Under the pieces are notes generated by a model. It made no database searches. It was not told the DNA's origin and worked only from the letters and a program-made list of their open reading frames with translations. Source: Curvibacter sp. GWA2_64_110 (GTDB lineage Bacteria; Pseudomonadota; Gammaproteobacteria; Burkholderiales; Burkholderiaceae_C). From it: DNA of 64,000 nt. Positions 17,910-30,626 of this stretch are shown here, one piece after another. Location: the NCBI GenBank assembly GCA_001797315.1, contig MGPC01000007.1:160912-224911 (forward strand), given 5' to 3'. Both the position numbers and the translations under genes were made by a program. Positions within the stretch are counted from its first letter, which is position 1. Every line of letters starts with the position of its first letter.

Positions 17910-17913
17910 GCGC

Positions 17914-18510
17914 ATGCACAGCACTCCACCCATTCCCAGCAGAGAGCAGATTGCCCTGCTTGATCCCTTCGAACGCCTCGGACTCGATCGCATCGCCCTG
18001 GTCACCTCGCCCAGCCAAGCCGAAAAGGCCTGCGAAGAACTCGCCGCCAGCGCCCACTGGGGCTTCGACACCGAATCCAAACCCACCTTCCGCAAGGACG
18101 AACTGTCCGAAGGGCCGCACATCGTGCAACTCGCCACCCTCGACAAAGCCTGGGTGTTCCAGCTGCATGACAGCGCCTGCCGCGCCATGGTGGCCGAACT
18201 GCTGGCCCTGCGCGGCGTCACCAAGGCCGGCTTCGGCCTGGGCGATGACCGCAAGCGCATCACCTCCAAACTGGGCGTAGAGCCGGCCGATGTGCTGGAA
18301 CTCAATACCGTGTTCCGCCAGCAGGGTTACCGCAAGGAAACGGGCGTCAAGGGTGCCGTGGCGGTGCTGTTCAACCAGCGCTTCATCAAATCCAAGAAAG
18401 CTACCACCTCCAACTGGGCCAATCCGCGCCTGAGCGAAGCGCAGCTGATCTACGCCGCCAATGACGCCTATGCCGCCATCCGCGTCTTCCACGCGCTGGG
18501 GCTGGGCTGA
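17914..18510 (+). CDS. 3'-5' exonuclease domain protein (RNase D-like DEDD nuclease)
   Basis: Single-domain member of the DEDDy exonuclease family, 198 residues. The four acidic positions are visible: HWGFDTES (D and E of motif I), AGFGLGDDRKRI (motif II Asp) and IYAANDAYAAIRV (motif III Tyr-x3-Asp). It lacks the HRDC domains of RNase D, so it may act on small RNA or DNA. Start at ATG 17914, directly after the deaminase stop, suggesting one transcript. The substrate is unknown. Confidence 0.88.
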   Translation: MHSTPPIPSREQIALLDPFERLGLDRIALVTSPSQAEKACEELAASAHWGFDTESKPTFRKDELSEGPHIVQLATLDKAWVFQLHDSACRAMVAELLALRGVTKAGFGLGDDRKRITSKLGVEPADVLELNTVFRQQGYRKETGVKGAVAVLFNQRFIKSKKATTSNWANPRLSEAQLIYAANDAYAAIRVFHALGLG

Positions 18511-18524
18511 ACCAAGCGTTCCGG

Positions 18525-18827
18525 CTAGATGCCGATCTCGTACATCGCATCGCCCATGTAGCGGTGCGGCCCGAACACCGCTGCCACCGCCGCCGTCTCG
18601 GCCGCCTGCCATTGCTCAAAGATCGCGCGCTCGGCATCGGTCAGCGTATCGGGCGATGGCGCTTCCCCGTAGGTTGCCACGATGCGCAGATAGGCGGTGT
18701 AGACCGGCGCCACCAGGCTGGCGTCGCCCAGCGTCTCTTCCAGTACCTGGCGAAAGCGTTGCTCGGCCGCGCGCCGCTGTGCATCGGAAACGCCATCGGC
18801 ATCAAACAGGGTCAGGGTGTAATTCAT
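18525..18827 (-). CDS. Conserved hypothetical protein, 100 residues
   Basis: Not recognised. The protein starts MNYTLTLFDADGVSDAQRR and is acidic and alanine-rich with a predicted helical core; no signal peptide, membrane helix or catalytic motif is visible. Start at ATG 18827; the open frame continues far upstream to 19202, but that part is the complement of two plus-strand genes. Divergent from the 75-residue gene at 18921. Confidence 0.65.
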   Translation of the reverse strand: MNYTLTLFDADGVSDAQRRAAEQRFRQVLEETLGDASLVAPVYTAYLRIVATYGEAPSPDTLTDAERAIFEQWQAAETAAVAAVFGPHRYMGDAMYEIGI

Positions 18828-18920
18828 GGAGCGGCCAAGCTTAACCGCCTTCACAAAGGCTGTCATAGCGAGGTACGGTTGTGTACAGTGAGGGCCTTGT
18901 GATACACGAGAGGTGAACCC

Positions 18921-19148
18921 ATGGCAAAAACGAGCGAATGGCCCGGCAAGGTATTTGCGCTGCTCAAGGTCGGCAACACGGCGGCCGCCATTGCCCAGAT
19001 CAAGGTGGCGCCCAGCGTCAGAGACCTCAAGCAGCTGCAGGCTGCCATCGCCGCCGCCAAGGTCACCGGCCGCTGGCGCGACGTGGACGTGGCCATTGAG
19101 GAAAACCTCGCCCTGCTCTCGGCGCCACGACTGCACCGCTCGCCCTGA
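18921..19148 (+). CDS. Hypothetical protein, 75 residues
   Basis: Not recognised. Small basic, alanine-rich and helical protein (MAKTSEWPGKVFALLKVGN...). The start is supported by GAGAGGTG eight bases upstream of ATG 18921. It lies 32 bp upstream of a DUF4389 gene on the same strand; the two are probably co-transcribed. Confidence 0.65.
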   Translation: MAKTSEWPGKVFALLKVGNTAAAIAQIKVAPSVRDLKQLQAAIAAAKVTGRWRDVDVAIEENLALLSAPRLHRSP

Positions 19149-19180
19149 GCCAATCCGCCATTTACCCCAGGGAGGACCGC

Positions 19181-19447
19181 ATGACCAACACACCCACCAC
19201 AATCCCCAAGCGCAACATCTGGCCGCGCGCCTTGTTGATGCTCCTGATGGGCATCGGCTTCCAACTGGCGGCCACCTTGCTGGGTATTCTGGCCGTCGTG
19301 CAGTTCGTTCTGGCGCTCATCACCGATGCGCCCAACGCCCGCCTGTGCAGCTTTGGCCACAGTCTTGGGCAGTACCTGCGGCAGATTGCCGACTTCGTGA
19401 GCTTCGCGACGGAAGAGGTGCCGTTTCCGTTCAGCGACTGGCCCTGA
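19181..19447 (+). CDS. DUF4389-family membrane protein
   Basis: An 88-residue inner-membrane protein of unknown function. A basic N-terminus (IPKRNIWPRALLML) precedes a long hydrophobic stretch at about residues 16-47 (LLMGIGFQLAATLLGILAVVQFV), then FGHSLGQYLRQIADFVSFATEEVPFPFSDWP-type C-terminus, here noted by its last residues PFPFSDWP, which is characteristic of DUF4389. Start at ATG 19181 after AGGGAGGA. Confidence 0.82.
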   Translation: MTNTPTTIPKRNIWPRALLMLLMGIGFQLAATLLGILAVVQFVLALITDAPNARLCSFGHSLGQYLRQIADFVSFATEEVPFPFSDWP

Positions 19448-19560
19448 GCTTCTGAGAACATCTCCCTTGCCGACCTTGTGGGACACCGGCATTCCGGCTG
19501 GCGTCGTGTCCGAACCGGCGCAGCTGACATCGCGCCAGATAGACGTCTGGACATCACCGT

Positions 19561-20013
19561 TCAAGGCAGTCGTGCCGATTGCAAGGCCTCGGTAATCACT
19601 GGGAGTAGTTCGTCCAGTTTTTCCGGATCAGGCCCTTGCCCATCCACAGTGCCACTTGTTCGAATCAAAGCCAATACCCGAGGCCCCACCTCCCTTGGCG
19701 CCCGCACAAACTGAACTCCTAGCTTCCAGTGAATGAAGCGGTGCTCGAATGTCAGAACAGCCCATTGCAAGCCATCATCTTTTTCCAGACGGGCAGAGTC
19801 CAGACCTTTGGCCTTGAAAGCCGCGGGCACCTTGTCGCGGAAGCGGCCCAGCAATTGATCCACGGTCGGAGTGCCCTGATCAAGCGTGAACTCGCCAATG
19901 GCCTTGTATCTGGATAATAGCAAATCCGAATACTCAGTTGCCATTTTCTTCTCCACCATACAGCCTGAGAGTAACAAGAGTGAACAGATAACTGCCAGCG
20001 AGTACTTCATCAT
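19561..20013 (-). CDS. Hypothetical lipoprotein, 150 residues
   Basis: A signal peptide with lipobox (SLAVICSLLLLSGC; Cys at residue 18) marks it as a lipoprotein anchored in the periplasm. The rest is a mixed soluble domain (residues 25-150) that I do not recognise. Its ATG overlaps the stop of the upstream lipoprotein gene by 4 bp (ATGA), so the two are translated together and may form a complex. Confidence 0.75.
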   Translation of the reverse strand: MMKYSLAVICSLLLLSGCMVEKKMATEYSDLLLSRYKAIGEFTLDQGTPTVDQLLGRFRDKVPAAFKAKGLDSARLEKDDGLQWAVLTFEHRFIHWKLGVQFVRAPREVGPRVLALIRTSGTVDGQGPDPEKLDELLPVITEALQSARLP

Positions 20014-21275
20014 GCTCCCTCACACTTCTTTTTCCGGTTTGCCAATCTATAGTCCACAGCCTCTTGGACAGAACTGAAAGGTGTTTCCAGCTTGAAGCAC
20101 TGACTGATCGCACGCAACAGGAAAAACTGATCTTCGACGCCGATCTGCAGCTTGAACTTGTCATCCTGCAAGCGACGAAGAATATCGTCGACGTCGGCAT
20201 CATTGCGGTAGCGATTCAGTTTCTCACCCTTGGTAAACGCCTCCACACTGGCCGCAAGCCTTTTCGCCGTGTCATCGATCTGCTCGACCGTCGATTTCGT
20301 TCCATTTGAAGCAAGCAATGCCGTCAATGCAGCCGAACGCTCCATGACGATGGTCGGGACGACACTTTCGAACGTACCCACAGTGATCAATGCGGTGGGT
20401 ACGTTGACCCGCTCGCTACCCGTCAAGAGTGCGTGCGACTCCGGCTCGAAGAAGAATTTTTTCTTCCAGAAGTCACGAGATTCATGCAAGGGGCGACCCA
20501 CAACAATATAAGAACCTCGCTTCAGGACACCCAGCTCGCCACTTCCGGCCTGTCCAGCAGCCGCTGATGAGTAAAGCTGAACAGTGTAGTCAAGCACCAT
20601 GCGATTCTGTCGATTCGCAAAAACAAGCTCTGCCGCGGTGAACGCGATGCCGATGAAAGGCGACACCAGCGGACTGGCGGCAACGGCACCAACCGAACCC
20701 GCAAGATTGTGCGCACGCTCCAGCGCACGGCGTGTCTCTGCATTGCGCTCAGTGCTGACATCCATCACACGGATGCGGAAATAGGGCGCGACTCGCTCAT
20801 CCCACCTCGGCTCGTAATAGACGAGAAGGTTGGAGAAATTCAGCGACTGGTCTGGCTGCACGCCGCGCTGGTACCAGACCACGATCGATCGCGTCGACCC
20901 ATCGGCATTCGTTCCGATGTCGAGAATAACGGCGTAGTCCGCGGCTTCCGTGATCGCACCTTCTTGCGTACCGCCCTGTCCGTTGCTTTCTTTGGCTGCC
21001 GGTATTTCGATTGCACGCAGCAGGACAGACAGCGGAGAGTTTCGACGCACAACCTCGTCCTTGGGCTGAGCTTTTGTCGAACCCAGCGCTTCCAGGGCCT
21101 GCGTCTGCGAGGCAGCATCACGTGGCTTGAGGTAATACACGCGGTTATCCGCAAAGATCGGCGTAAAAACCGTGAATCGGTCGTCAATACGTGGCCCAAT
21201 GTCGGCACATGCCACGAGACCAGCCAAACAGATCAGACTGCTCGCCAGTCTGAACAGCGTATCGGTAACTTTCAT
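20010..21275 (-). CDS. Hypothetical lipoprotein, 421 residues
   Basis: Start chosen at ATG 21275, where AAAGGG lies 8 bases upstream and a signal peptide begins (LFRLASSLICLAGLVACADI; LVAC lipobox, Cys near residue 22). The longer open frame to 21509 has no signal peptide. The mature protein is mostly soluble and beta-rich in its first two thirds, with a short hydrophobic segment (GSVGAVAASPLVSPFIGIAF) in the middle and a C-terminal helical part. No family recognised. It is coupled to the downstream lipoprotein gene. A near-copy of the 15275 palindrome lies 226 bp upstream. Confidence 0.75.
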   Translation of the reverse strand: MKVTDTLFRLASSLICLAGLVACADIGPRIDDRFTVFTPIFADNRVYYLKPRDAASQTQALEALGSTKAQPKDEVVRRNSPLSVLLRAIEIPAAKESNGQGGTQEGAITEAADYAVILDIGTNADGSTRSIVVWYQRGVQPDQSLNFSNLLVYYEPRWDERVAPYFRIRVMDVSTERNAETRRALERAHNLAGSVGAVAASPLVSPFIGIAFTAAELVFANRQNRMVLDYTVQLYSSAAAGQAGSGELGVLKRGSYIVVGRPLHESRDFWKKKFFFEPESHALLTGSERVNVPTALITVGTFESVVPTIVMERSAALTALLASNGTKSTVEQIDDTAKRLAASVEAFTKGEKLNRYRNDADVDDILRRLQDDKFKLQIGVEDQFFLLRAISQCFKLETPFSSVQEAVDYRLANRKKKCEGA

Positions 21276-21298
21276 CTTCATGCCCTTTCGTTCCAGCC

Positions 21299-21415
21299 TC
21301 ACAGCGCACGCGTTGCCCGGCTCCAGTCGCAGTTGCCGACGGCGTCGCGGCACCATTTGGGATTCTGGTCGACCGGCTCGCCATCGTCCACCCAGACGAC
21401 ATAGCCCAGACGCTC
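21299..21415 (-). pseudogene. Possible remnant of a small Trp/Cys-rich protein (C-terminal fragment)
   Basis: Minus-strand frame ending at TGA 21299 reads ERLGYVVWVDDGEPVDQNP then KWCRDAVGNCDWSRATRAL, a composition that looks protein-like. The frame is closed by a TGA about 10 codons upstream of ERL and has no ATG or plausible start, so if real it is a decayed or frameshifted 3' end. It sits in the leader of the 421-residue lipoprotein gene. Confidence 0.3.
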
Positions 21416-21500
21416 GCCAGCAAGGAGGGGATTGGCTCAAGACCTCTCGCAGCGACCTCGCCAGACCAGCCGAACAATAGGCGCACTGGCGCAGATTGCC

Positions 21501-21518
21501 ATCCCACAAATGGGGGAT
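21501..21518. promoter_or_regulatory. Second copy of the ATCCC-CAAATG-GGGGAT palindrome
   Basis: ATCCCACAAATGGGGGAT matches the 15275 site at 17 of 18 positions and extends to CCATCCC...GGGGATGG. It lies between the 3' end of fadH and the start of the 421-residue lipoprotein gene (226 bp upstream). A half site ATCCCACAAA lies at 25270-25279, 100 bp upstream of the DUF4403 lipoprotein gene. Confidence 0.55.
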
Positions 21519-21547
21519 GGTTTTATCGACAGATTGCAGGCGCGCGC

Positions 21548-23686
<2,139 letters not shown>

Positions 23687-23711
23687 TCACCTAGGCGGCA
23701 TGCCGAAAGGC

Positions 23712-25169
23712 TTACGGCGCACGCACCATCACATTCGCATTGCCGCGCACGGTGGTGTACAGGCCAATGGCGTCGGAACCGATGTGCAGGTCCGAGAAGT
23801 TGAATGACTTGATGACCGCATTCAAGGCCACGCCCTCTGCCACACGGAAATTCTGCAGCCCGCCCTCCACCTGCTTGCGTACCGGATCGATCCGGCCGGA
23901 CAAATCGAACGACAAGGCTGCCTGCACCTTCTGGGCAATCGGCTCATGAAGCAACCAGTCCGCACTCTGGAGCAACAGGTTTTTGGTATTGAGCTCATAG
24001 TCCAGCGACGAAACCCATAGCCGGCGGCTTGTGTCGTCGTAATGCGGTTCCCCCACGAGGTACAGCCAGCCGGACACGCCTGAGAAAGGCGACTTCGACG
24101 CCTTGGCCGAAAAGTCCGCGCGGACCAGCAGCTTTTTACCCAGCGGCTGTATGCCGAGCGCCTTGATCGTGATGGACTTGTCACCCCCCAAGGGAAATGT
24201 CTGGCCCGCAAGCCGCTCCTGCGCCAGCCTGTTCAGTTCGCCATAGGGCGCATCGGCGCGCAGGACCAGGGCAAACTCGTCCCGCCCCAGTGTTCCGGTA
24301 TTGCCAGGCAAAGGCTTGAGCGGCGACGCCTGCGCGGGCTGGCCGGCATAGGCGCGCAGCTTGGCCACCAGGGTCGGCCGGATCACCAGTTCGCGCCCCT
24401 CGCTGGTCGTCGGCCCCAGGCCCAAGGAAACCGGCTCCACCTCCAGCGCCAACGCGGGCTCCTTGCTCAGCTGCTGGGGCTTCTGCAGCGACACCCAGGC
24501 ACGCTCCAGGGATGCGCGCAACGGCACTTTCGCCACAATCGCCCGTGCCTTCTCCATCAGCGCAGGCAATTTTTCACGAATCTTCGGTTCGATACGGCTG
24601 GCCACATCCACCTTGATGTGCCCCAGCGGTGGATTGATGTCGATCCAGGCACGCTCGGTCCATTGGAAATCTGGCGATACCGTGGCATCGAGCTGCCAGT
24701 CGGCGCCCACGCTGACGCAGGCGCGCACCGTGACCTGCGCGCCGCCGCCAAAGTCAAAATGCTTCTTGACCTTGATGAAACCGACTTTCTCACTCCAATC
24801 GATGCGGCCACTGTTGACGGCCAGAGGAACCTTGAAAACCAGACAACCGTTTTCGCTGCTGACCTGGGCCTCACCGCTACGGTGCACCCCGAACTGGATC
24901 GTTGCATTGCCTGAAATCGGCTCACCACTGGTCCAGTAAAGGCTCTGCGGCCCCTGCCCTTGCCCCAGGCGTTCGTTGATCTCTTGCTGCAAGGCGCCGC
25001 TGTCCAGGCGAATCGGCAAGGTGATGGACGAATTGGGTGCCGTTGGCAGGGGTGCTTCTTTTTCCTGTTCCGGCTGCGGCGGCTTGATGCTGCCGCAAGC
25101 TGCCATGCCGAGCACCGCGACCGCCACCCAGGCGAAGCGCCATGCAAAAGCAAACTTGTGATGACCCAT
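23712..25169 (-). CDS. DUF4403-family lipoprotein
   Basis: Secreted lipoprotein of unknown function, 485 residues. Signal peptide WVAVAVLGMAACGS with lipobox MAAC (Cys near residue 25), then a Pro/Glu-rich spacer (KPPQPEQEKEAPLP) and a long beta-rich domain typical of DUF4403, ending FNFSDLHIGSDAIGLYTTVRG. Start at ATG 25169 with GGGAG about 7 bases upstream. The family is thought to resemble lipid-binding BPI/SMP-like folds, but that is not established here. Confidence 0.85.
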   Translation of the reverse strand: MGHHKFAFAWRFAWVAVAVLGMAACGSIKPPQPEQEKEAPLPTAPNSSITLPIRLDSGALQQEINERLGQGQGPQSLYWTSGEPISGNATIQFGVHRSGEAQVSSENGCLVFKVPLAVNSGRIDWSEKVGFIKVKKHFDFGGGAQVTVRACVSVGADWQLDATVSPDFQWTERAWIDINPPLGHIKVDVASRIEPKIREKLPALMEKARAIVAKVPLRASLERAWVSLQKPQQLSKEPALALEVEPVSLGLGPTTSEGRELVIRPTLVAKLRAYAGQPAQASPLKPLPGNTGTLGRDEFALVLRADAPYGELNRLAQERLAGQTFPLGGDKSITIKALGIQPLGKKLLVRADFSAKASKSPFSGVSGWLYLVGEPHYDDTSRRLWVSSLDYELNTKNLLLQSADWLLHEPIAQKVQAALSFDLSGRIDPVRKQVEGGLQNFRVAEGVALNAVIKSFNFSDLHIGSDAIGLYTTVRGNANVMVRAP

Positions 25170-25325
25170 GTGAAGTCTCCCTTGGTGGATTCCATTTGGC
25201 AGAAACCCGTGAACCCGTGCTCGAACCGGAGCACAGGCTGAACCATAGAGACCATTTGAAAGACCCGCCATCCCACAAACACGGGAGGAGGTGGTACGCC
25301 GCTTAGCAGGTTCGCCAGCCCGCCG

Positions 25326-25661
25326 TCAGAGCTTGGCGAACTCCAGCACCTCTTGCCCCATCAGCGTGCAACTGCCGCCCATGGGCGCATAGATCAGCCG
25401 CATGCGGTAGCGCGCCTTGTAGATGTAGCCCCAGACCTCCAGCACCTGGAAGCGTTGCTGCGTGTCGGCGGGATTCTTGAGCGAGGGCAGCTCCTTGACC
25501 TTATCGTCGATGGCGATGCGGTCATCCCCGTCGGCATGGAAGCTCAGCAGTTTGCGGGCTTGGGCGATGGCGGGAACGGAGCACTCGGGGGATTTGGCGG
25601 AGGCGATGCCTGCGAGGCCCAAGAGGACACAGGTGATGACAATGTGGCTTGTTTTCTTCAT
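25326..25661 (-). CDS. Hypothetical secreted protein, 111 residues
   Basis: A clear Sec signal peptide (MKKTSHIVITCVLLGLAGIA, cleavage after ASA near residue 22) precedes a small domain with two cysteines at residues 27 and 99 that could form a disulfide. No family recognised. Upstream of the DUF4403 gene on the same strand with a 156-bp gap, so separate transcription is possible. Confidence 0.7.
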   Translation of the reverse strand: MKKTSHIVITCVLLGLAGIASAKSPECSVPAIAQARKLLSFHADGDDRIAIDDKVKELPSLKNPADTQQRFQVLEVWGYIYKARYRMRLIYAPMGGSCTLMGQEVLEFAKL

Positions 25662-25858
25662 TGCTGGCTATTACTAAAACACCTCAACCTATCGGTTTTT
25701 TCGAGCCTTAAATGACTTCCCGAAACGGTTGATTCTGAGAACTGGAATTTAGTTATTTTGATCGGATAACCGGCTGCTTGGTGCCCATGACTGACGTTCG
25801 GCCTACCAAAATGCCATCCCGACACCCGTCATTCGCAACGGCATCTGTTCTGGATAAA

Positions 25859-26848
25859 TTACTGATTGGTCTGGCTCTTGAACGAGCGAGCTAAGCTTGG
25901 CAACAGCTTCTTGGCTCGTGCAAGCTCCTTGCTGGTCAGCGTGCACTGCGGGCAGTCCGTGAGGCGTTCGACAGCTAGGTCGACGAACGCCCGGGCGCGA
26001 GCTGGCTGCGACTTTCTGCTGCCGAAGTACACAAAATAGCTGGCGATGTCCGGCATGTGGTCCAGCAGGATGGGCACCAACTGACCTGTACGAATGTAGG
26101 GAGCAGCCGTGGACCCCGCCAATTGCCCCAGCACTTTGCCGGCCACCACAGCATGCAATTCCAGCACCTCGTCGTTGCTGATGATGGCCGGCACCACCGG
26201 TTGTTCGACCAGATGCCCGTCCAGCTTTACATGCCATGGTGCGAGCCTTCCGGTCGCCGGATGGCGAAACACGCTGCAGCGATGGGTGGACAAGGCCGCC
26301 AGCGAGTCCGGCACACCGTAGCGCTCGAAATAGGCGGGCGCTCCACACACCACCAATTGCAGCGGAAACAGCCGTCGCGCAATCACTCCGTCGTCCGGCG
26401 AAGGCCCGAGCCGGAAGCCCACATCGACCCGGTCCTCCACCCAGTTGCCAACACGATCCTCCAGCAGCACATCGGGCTGGATGCCGGGATAACGCTCACA
26501 GAACTCATCGATCAAGGACCAGAGGATGGGTTGAAACGTGGTGCGTGGGCCTGCGATACGCAGTGGACCGGCAAACTCGTCCCTGGTGGTCCTGGCCTTC
26601 TGCAGGGCGCGCTGCACCCCGAGCAAGGCCGGTTCCACATCTTCGAGCAGGCGTTGACCCGCATCGGTCAAAGACATGACTCGAGTGGTGCGGTGAAACA
26701 GCCGCACCTCGAGGTGCTTTTCCAGTTGCGCCAAGGCCTTGCTGGCGGCCTGGGGGCTGATGTTCAGTTCCAGTGCGGCCCGACGCAAACTGCCCAACTC
26801 GGCAGCTTTGATGAAGGTGGACACGGACCTGATTTCATTGATGGCCAT
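25859..26848 (-). CDS. LysR-family transcriptional regulator
   Basis: DNA-binding regulator, 329 residues. N-terminal winged HTH at residues 5-65 (SLRRAALELNISPQAASKALAQLEKHL; quoted core NISPQAASKALAQLE), linker helix, then a periplasmic-binding-type effector domain. The C-terminal 30 residues are a longer tail than usual (CPQCTLTSKELARAKKLLP). It is divergent from two aldo/keto reductase genes across 124 bp containing a direct repeat and a good promoter, so it most likely controls them. The inducer is unknown. Confidence 0.92.
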   Translation of the reverse strand: MAINEIRSVSTFIKAAELGSLRRAALELNISPQAASKALAQLEKHLEVRLFHRTTRVMSLTDAGQRLLEDVEPALLGVQRALQKARTTRDEFAGPLRIAGPRTTFQPILWSLIDEFCERYPGIQPDVLLEDRVGNWVEDRVDVGFRLGPSPDDGVIARRLFPLQLVVCGAPAYFERYGVPDSLAALSTHRCSVFRHPATGRLAPWHVKLDGHLVEQPVVPAIISNDEVLELHAVVAGKVLGQLAGSTAAPYIRTGQLVPILLDHMPDIASYFVYFGSRKSQPARARAFVDLAVERLTDCPQCTLTSKELARAKKLLPSLARSFKSQTNQ

Positions 26849-26858
26849 AGATGGCTGA

Positions 26859-27824
<966 letters not shown>

Positions 27825-27849
27825 CCGCCTCCTGTCTTCCATGGTCTGA

Positions 27850-29100
<1,251 letters not shown>

Positions 29101-29187
29101 ACGTCAGCCACCTGCGTGCGGGTCGCTCATCGCCCTGCTCGCAGGGATTCGTACGCGGGGCATCTCTGCCTGCAAATAAAGCACTAC

Positions 29188-29218
29188 CTTCTGATGGCCA
29201 TGCGCATGGCTTCAGAAG
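29188..29218. terminator. Stem-loop between the convergent aldo/keto reductase and livF genes
   Basis: CTTCTGA (29188-29194) pairs with TCAGAAG (29212-29218), and GCCATG pairs with CATGGC inside. The structure straddles the livF stop codon. It lies between convergent transcripts; T-rich tails are weak, so Rho-independent action is uncertain. Confidence 0.45.
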
Positions 29219-29913
29219 TAAGCCTTCTCGAGGATTTCGGGGCGAGCTTTCAACTCGCTGGCCAGGCCCGAATACTGAACCTTTCCCGTTCTCATCACAG
29301 TGACCGAAGTCGCCACAGACAACGCGACCTCGGTAAATTGCTCAACCAGCAAGATGCCGGTGTCCTTTTCCAAAAGATGGGAAATGGCTTTCACCAGCCG
29401 TTTGATGATCAGTGGCGCCAGACCCAGCGACATTTCATCAATCAAAAGGTAGCGCGGACGCGCCATCAGCGCGTGTCCGATGGCCAGCATCTGCTGTTGC
29501 CCCCCTGACATGGTGCCTGCCAACTGGCGTTTGCGTTCAGCCAGCTCAGGGAACAGTGCGTAGGTTTCGGCCATTGTGCGGCCCAGTTTGGCCCCACTGA
29601 GCATCGAACCCGCCACGCGAAGGTTGTCATCGACCGAAAGGCGCGACAGGACCCGATGCCCTTCTGGTACCGCTGCCACACCAGCGAGGCGAACGGTGTC
29701 TGGCGTGCACCCTTGAATAGGGTGCCCGTCAACCGTGATGTTTCCTCGAGCGATTGGCAACATACCGGCAATGGCCAGGACAAGCTCAGACTTACCGGCG
29801 CCGTTTGCACCGAGCACTGCCGTCACTTTCCCTGGATCGACAGTGAGAGACGCGCCCTTGACCAATTCCCTCCCGTTGGTGGAAACGCAAATGTCTTCCA
29901 TCACCAGTGCCAT
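29212..29913 (-). CDS. livF: Branched-chain-type ABC transporter ATP-binding protein LivF
   Basis: One of two ATPases of a HAAT-family importer, 233 residues. Walker A GANGAGKS, signature TMSGGQQQML, Walker B YLLIDEMSLGLAP and the H-loop region are intact. It ends the five-gene importer group (binding protein, livH, livM, livG, livF), each linked to the next; its ATG shares one base with the livG stop. The substrate need not be an amino acid: the importer neighbours alcohol and aldehyde oxidising enzymes. Confidence 0.93.
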   Translation of the reverse strand: MALVMEDICVSTNGRELVKGASLTVDPGKVTAVLGANGAGKSELVLAIAGMLPIARGNITVDGHPIQGCTPDTVRLAGVAAVPEGHRVLSRLSVDDNLRVAGSMLSGAKLGRTMAETYALFPELAERKRQLAGTMSGGQQQMLAIGHALMARPRYLLIDEMSLGLAPLIIKRLVKAISHLLEKDTGILLVEQFTEVALSVATSVTVMRTGKVQYSGLASELKARPEILEKAYF

Positions 29914-30626
29914 CAGCTCACCTCCTCAATACCAAGATACGCCGCTTGGACTTTGGCATCAGCCAGTACTTCCCTCGTCTGGCCCAGGGCAATGCGTTTG
30001 CCAAAGTCGAGCACGAGTGTTTGCTCGCAAATGCGGGAGATCAAGTCCACGTCGTGGTCAATCAGCAGGGTCGATGCACCCGTGATCGGGTGAATTTTCA
30101 AGATCAGGTCACCCAGGTGTTGGGTCTCTTCCTGAGTGAGCCCGCCTGCCGGTTCATCGAGCATGACGATCTTCGGACTGCCCACGAGGCATCGAGCCAC
30201 GTCCGTCAGTCGTCGCTCGTAGGTGTTCAGAGAGGCGGCCAATGTATGGGCTCGAGCGTGCAATCCACAAACGCTCAGAGCCATCTCAGCATCCGCCTTC
30301 TTGTGGCTCCTACTGCCGGGCAATGTGTCAAGCATCACCCGCAGGTTGTCGATCACGCTCAGGTCATCTGCAATCTGTTCACGCTGGAATGACCGCCTCA
30401 ATCCCCACCGGGCACGCTGGTGCGGCGATTGGCGCGAAATGTCTTCGCCGTTGTAGAGAATGCTTCCCCCGGCTGGCAGAAAACCGGAGACCACATTCAT
30501 GGTCGTGGTTTTGCCGGCACCATTGGGCCCGATGATGCCGGAGACGGGCGCAGTGAACACAGCCGAGACCGCGTCCAACGCCGTCACACCTCCGAAACGG
30601 ACCGTAAGGTCTTTGAGTTCAATCAC
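29913..30626 (-). CDS. livG: Branched-chain-type ABC transporter ATP-binding protein LivG, GTG start
   Basis: Second ATPase, 237 residues. Start taken as GTG 30626, which overlaps the livM stop (GTGA) and gives MIELKDLTVRFGG. Walker A GPNGAGKTT and Walker B KIVMLDEPAGGL are intact. The ABC signature is unusual: where LivG has LSYGQ-type residues this protein reads SLNTYERRLTDVARCL. Whether it still works as an ATPase depends on that change. LivF keeps a canonical signature, so one composite site may be weakened. Confidence 0.9.
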   Translation of the reverse strand: MIELKDLTVRFGGVTALDAVSAVFTAPVSGIIGPNGAGKTTTMNVVSGFLPAGGSILYNGEDISRQSPHQRARWGLRRSFQREQIADDLSVIDNLRVMLDTLPGSRSHKKADAEMALSVCGLHARAHTLAASLNTYERRLTDVARCLVGSPKIVMLDEPAGGLTQEETQHLGDLILKIHPITGASTLLIDHDVDLISRICEQTLVLDFGKRIALGQTREVLADAKVQAAYLGIEEVS

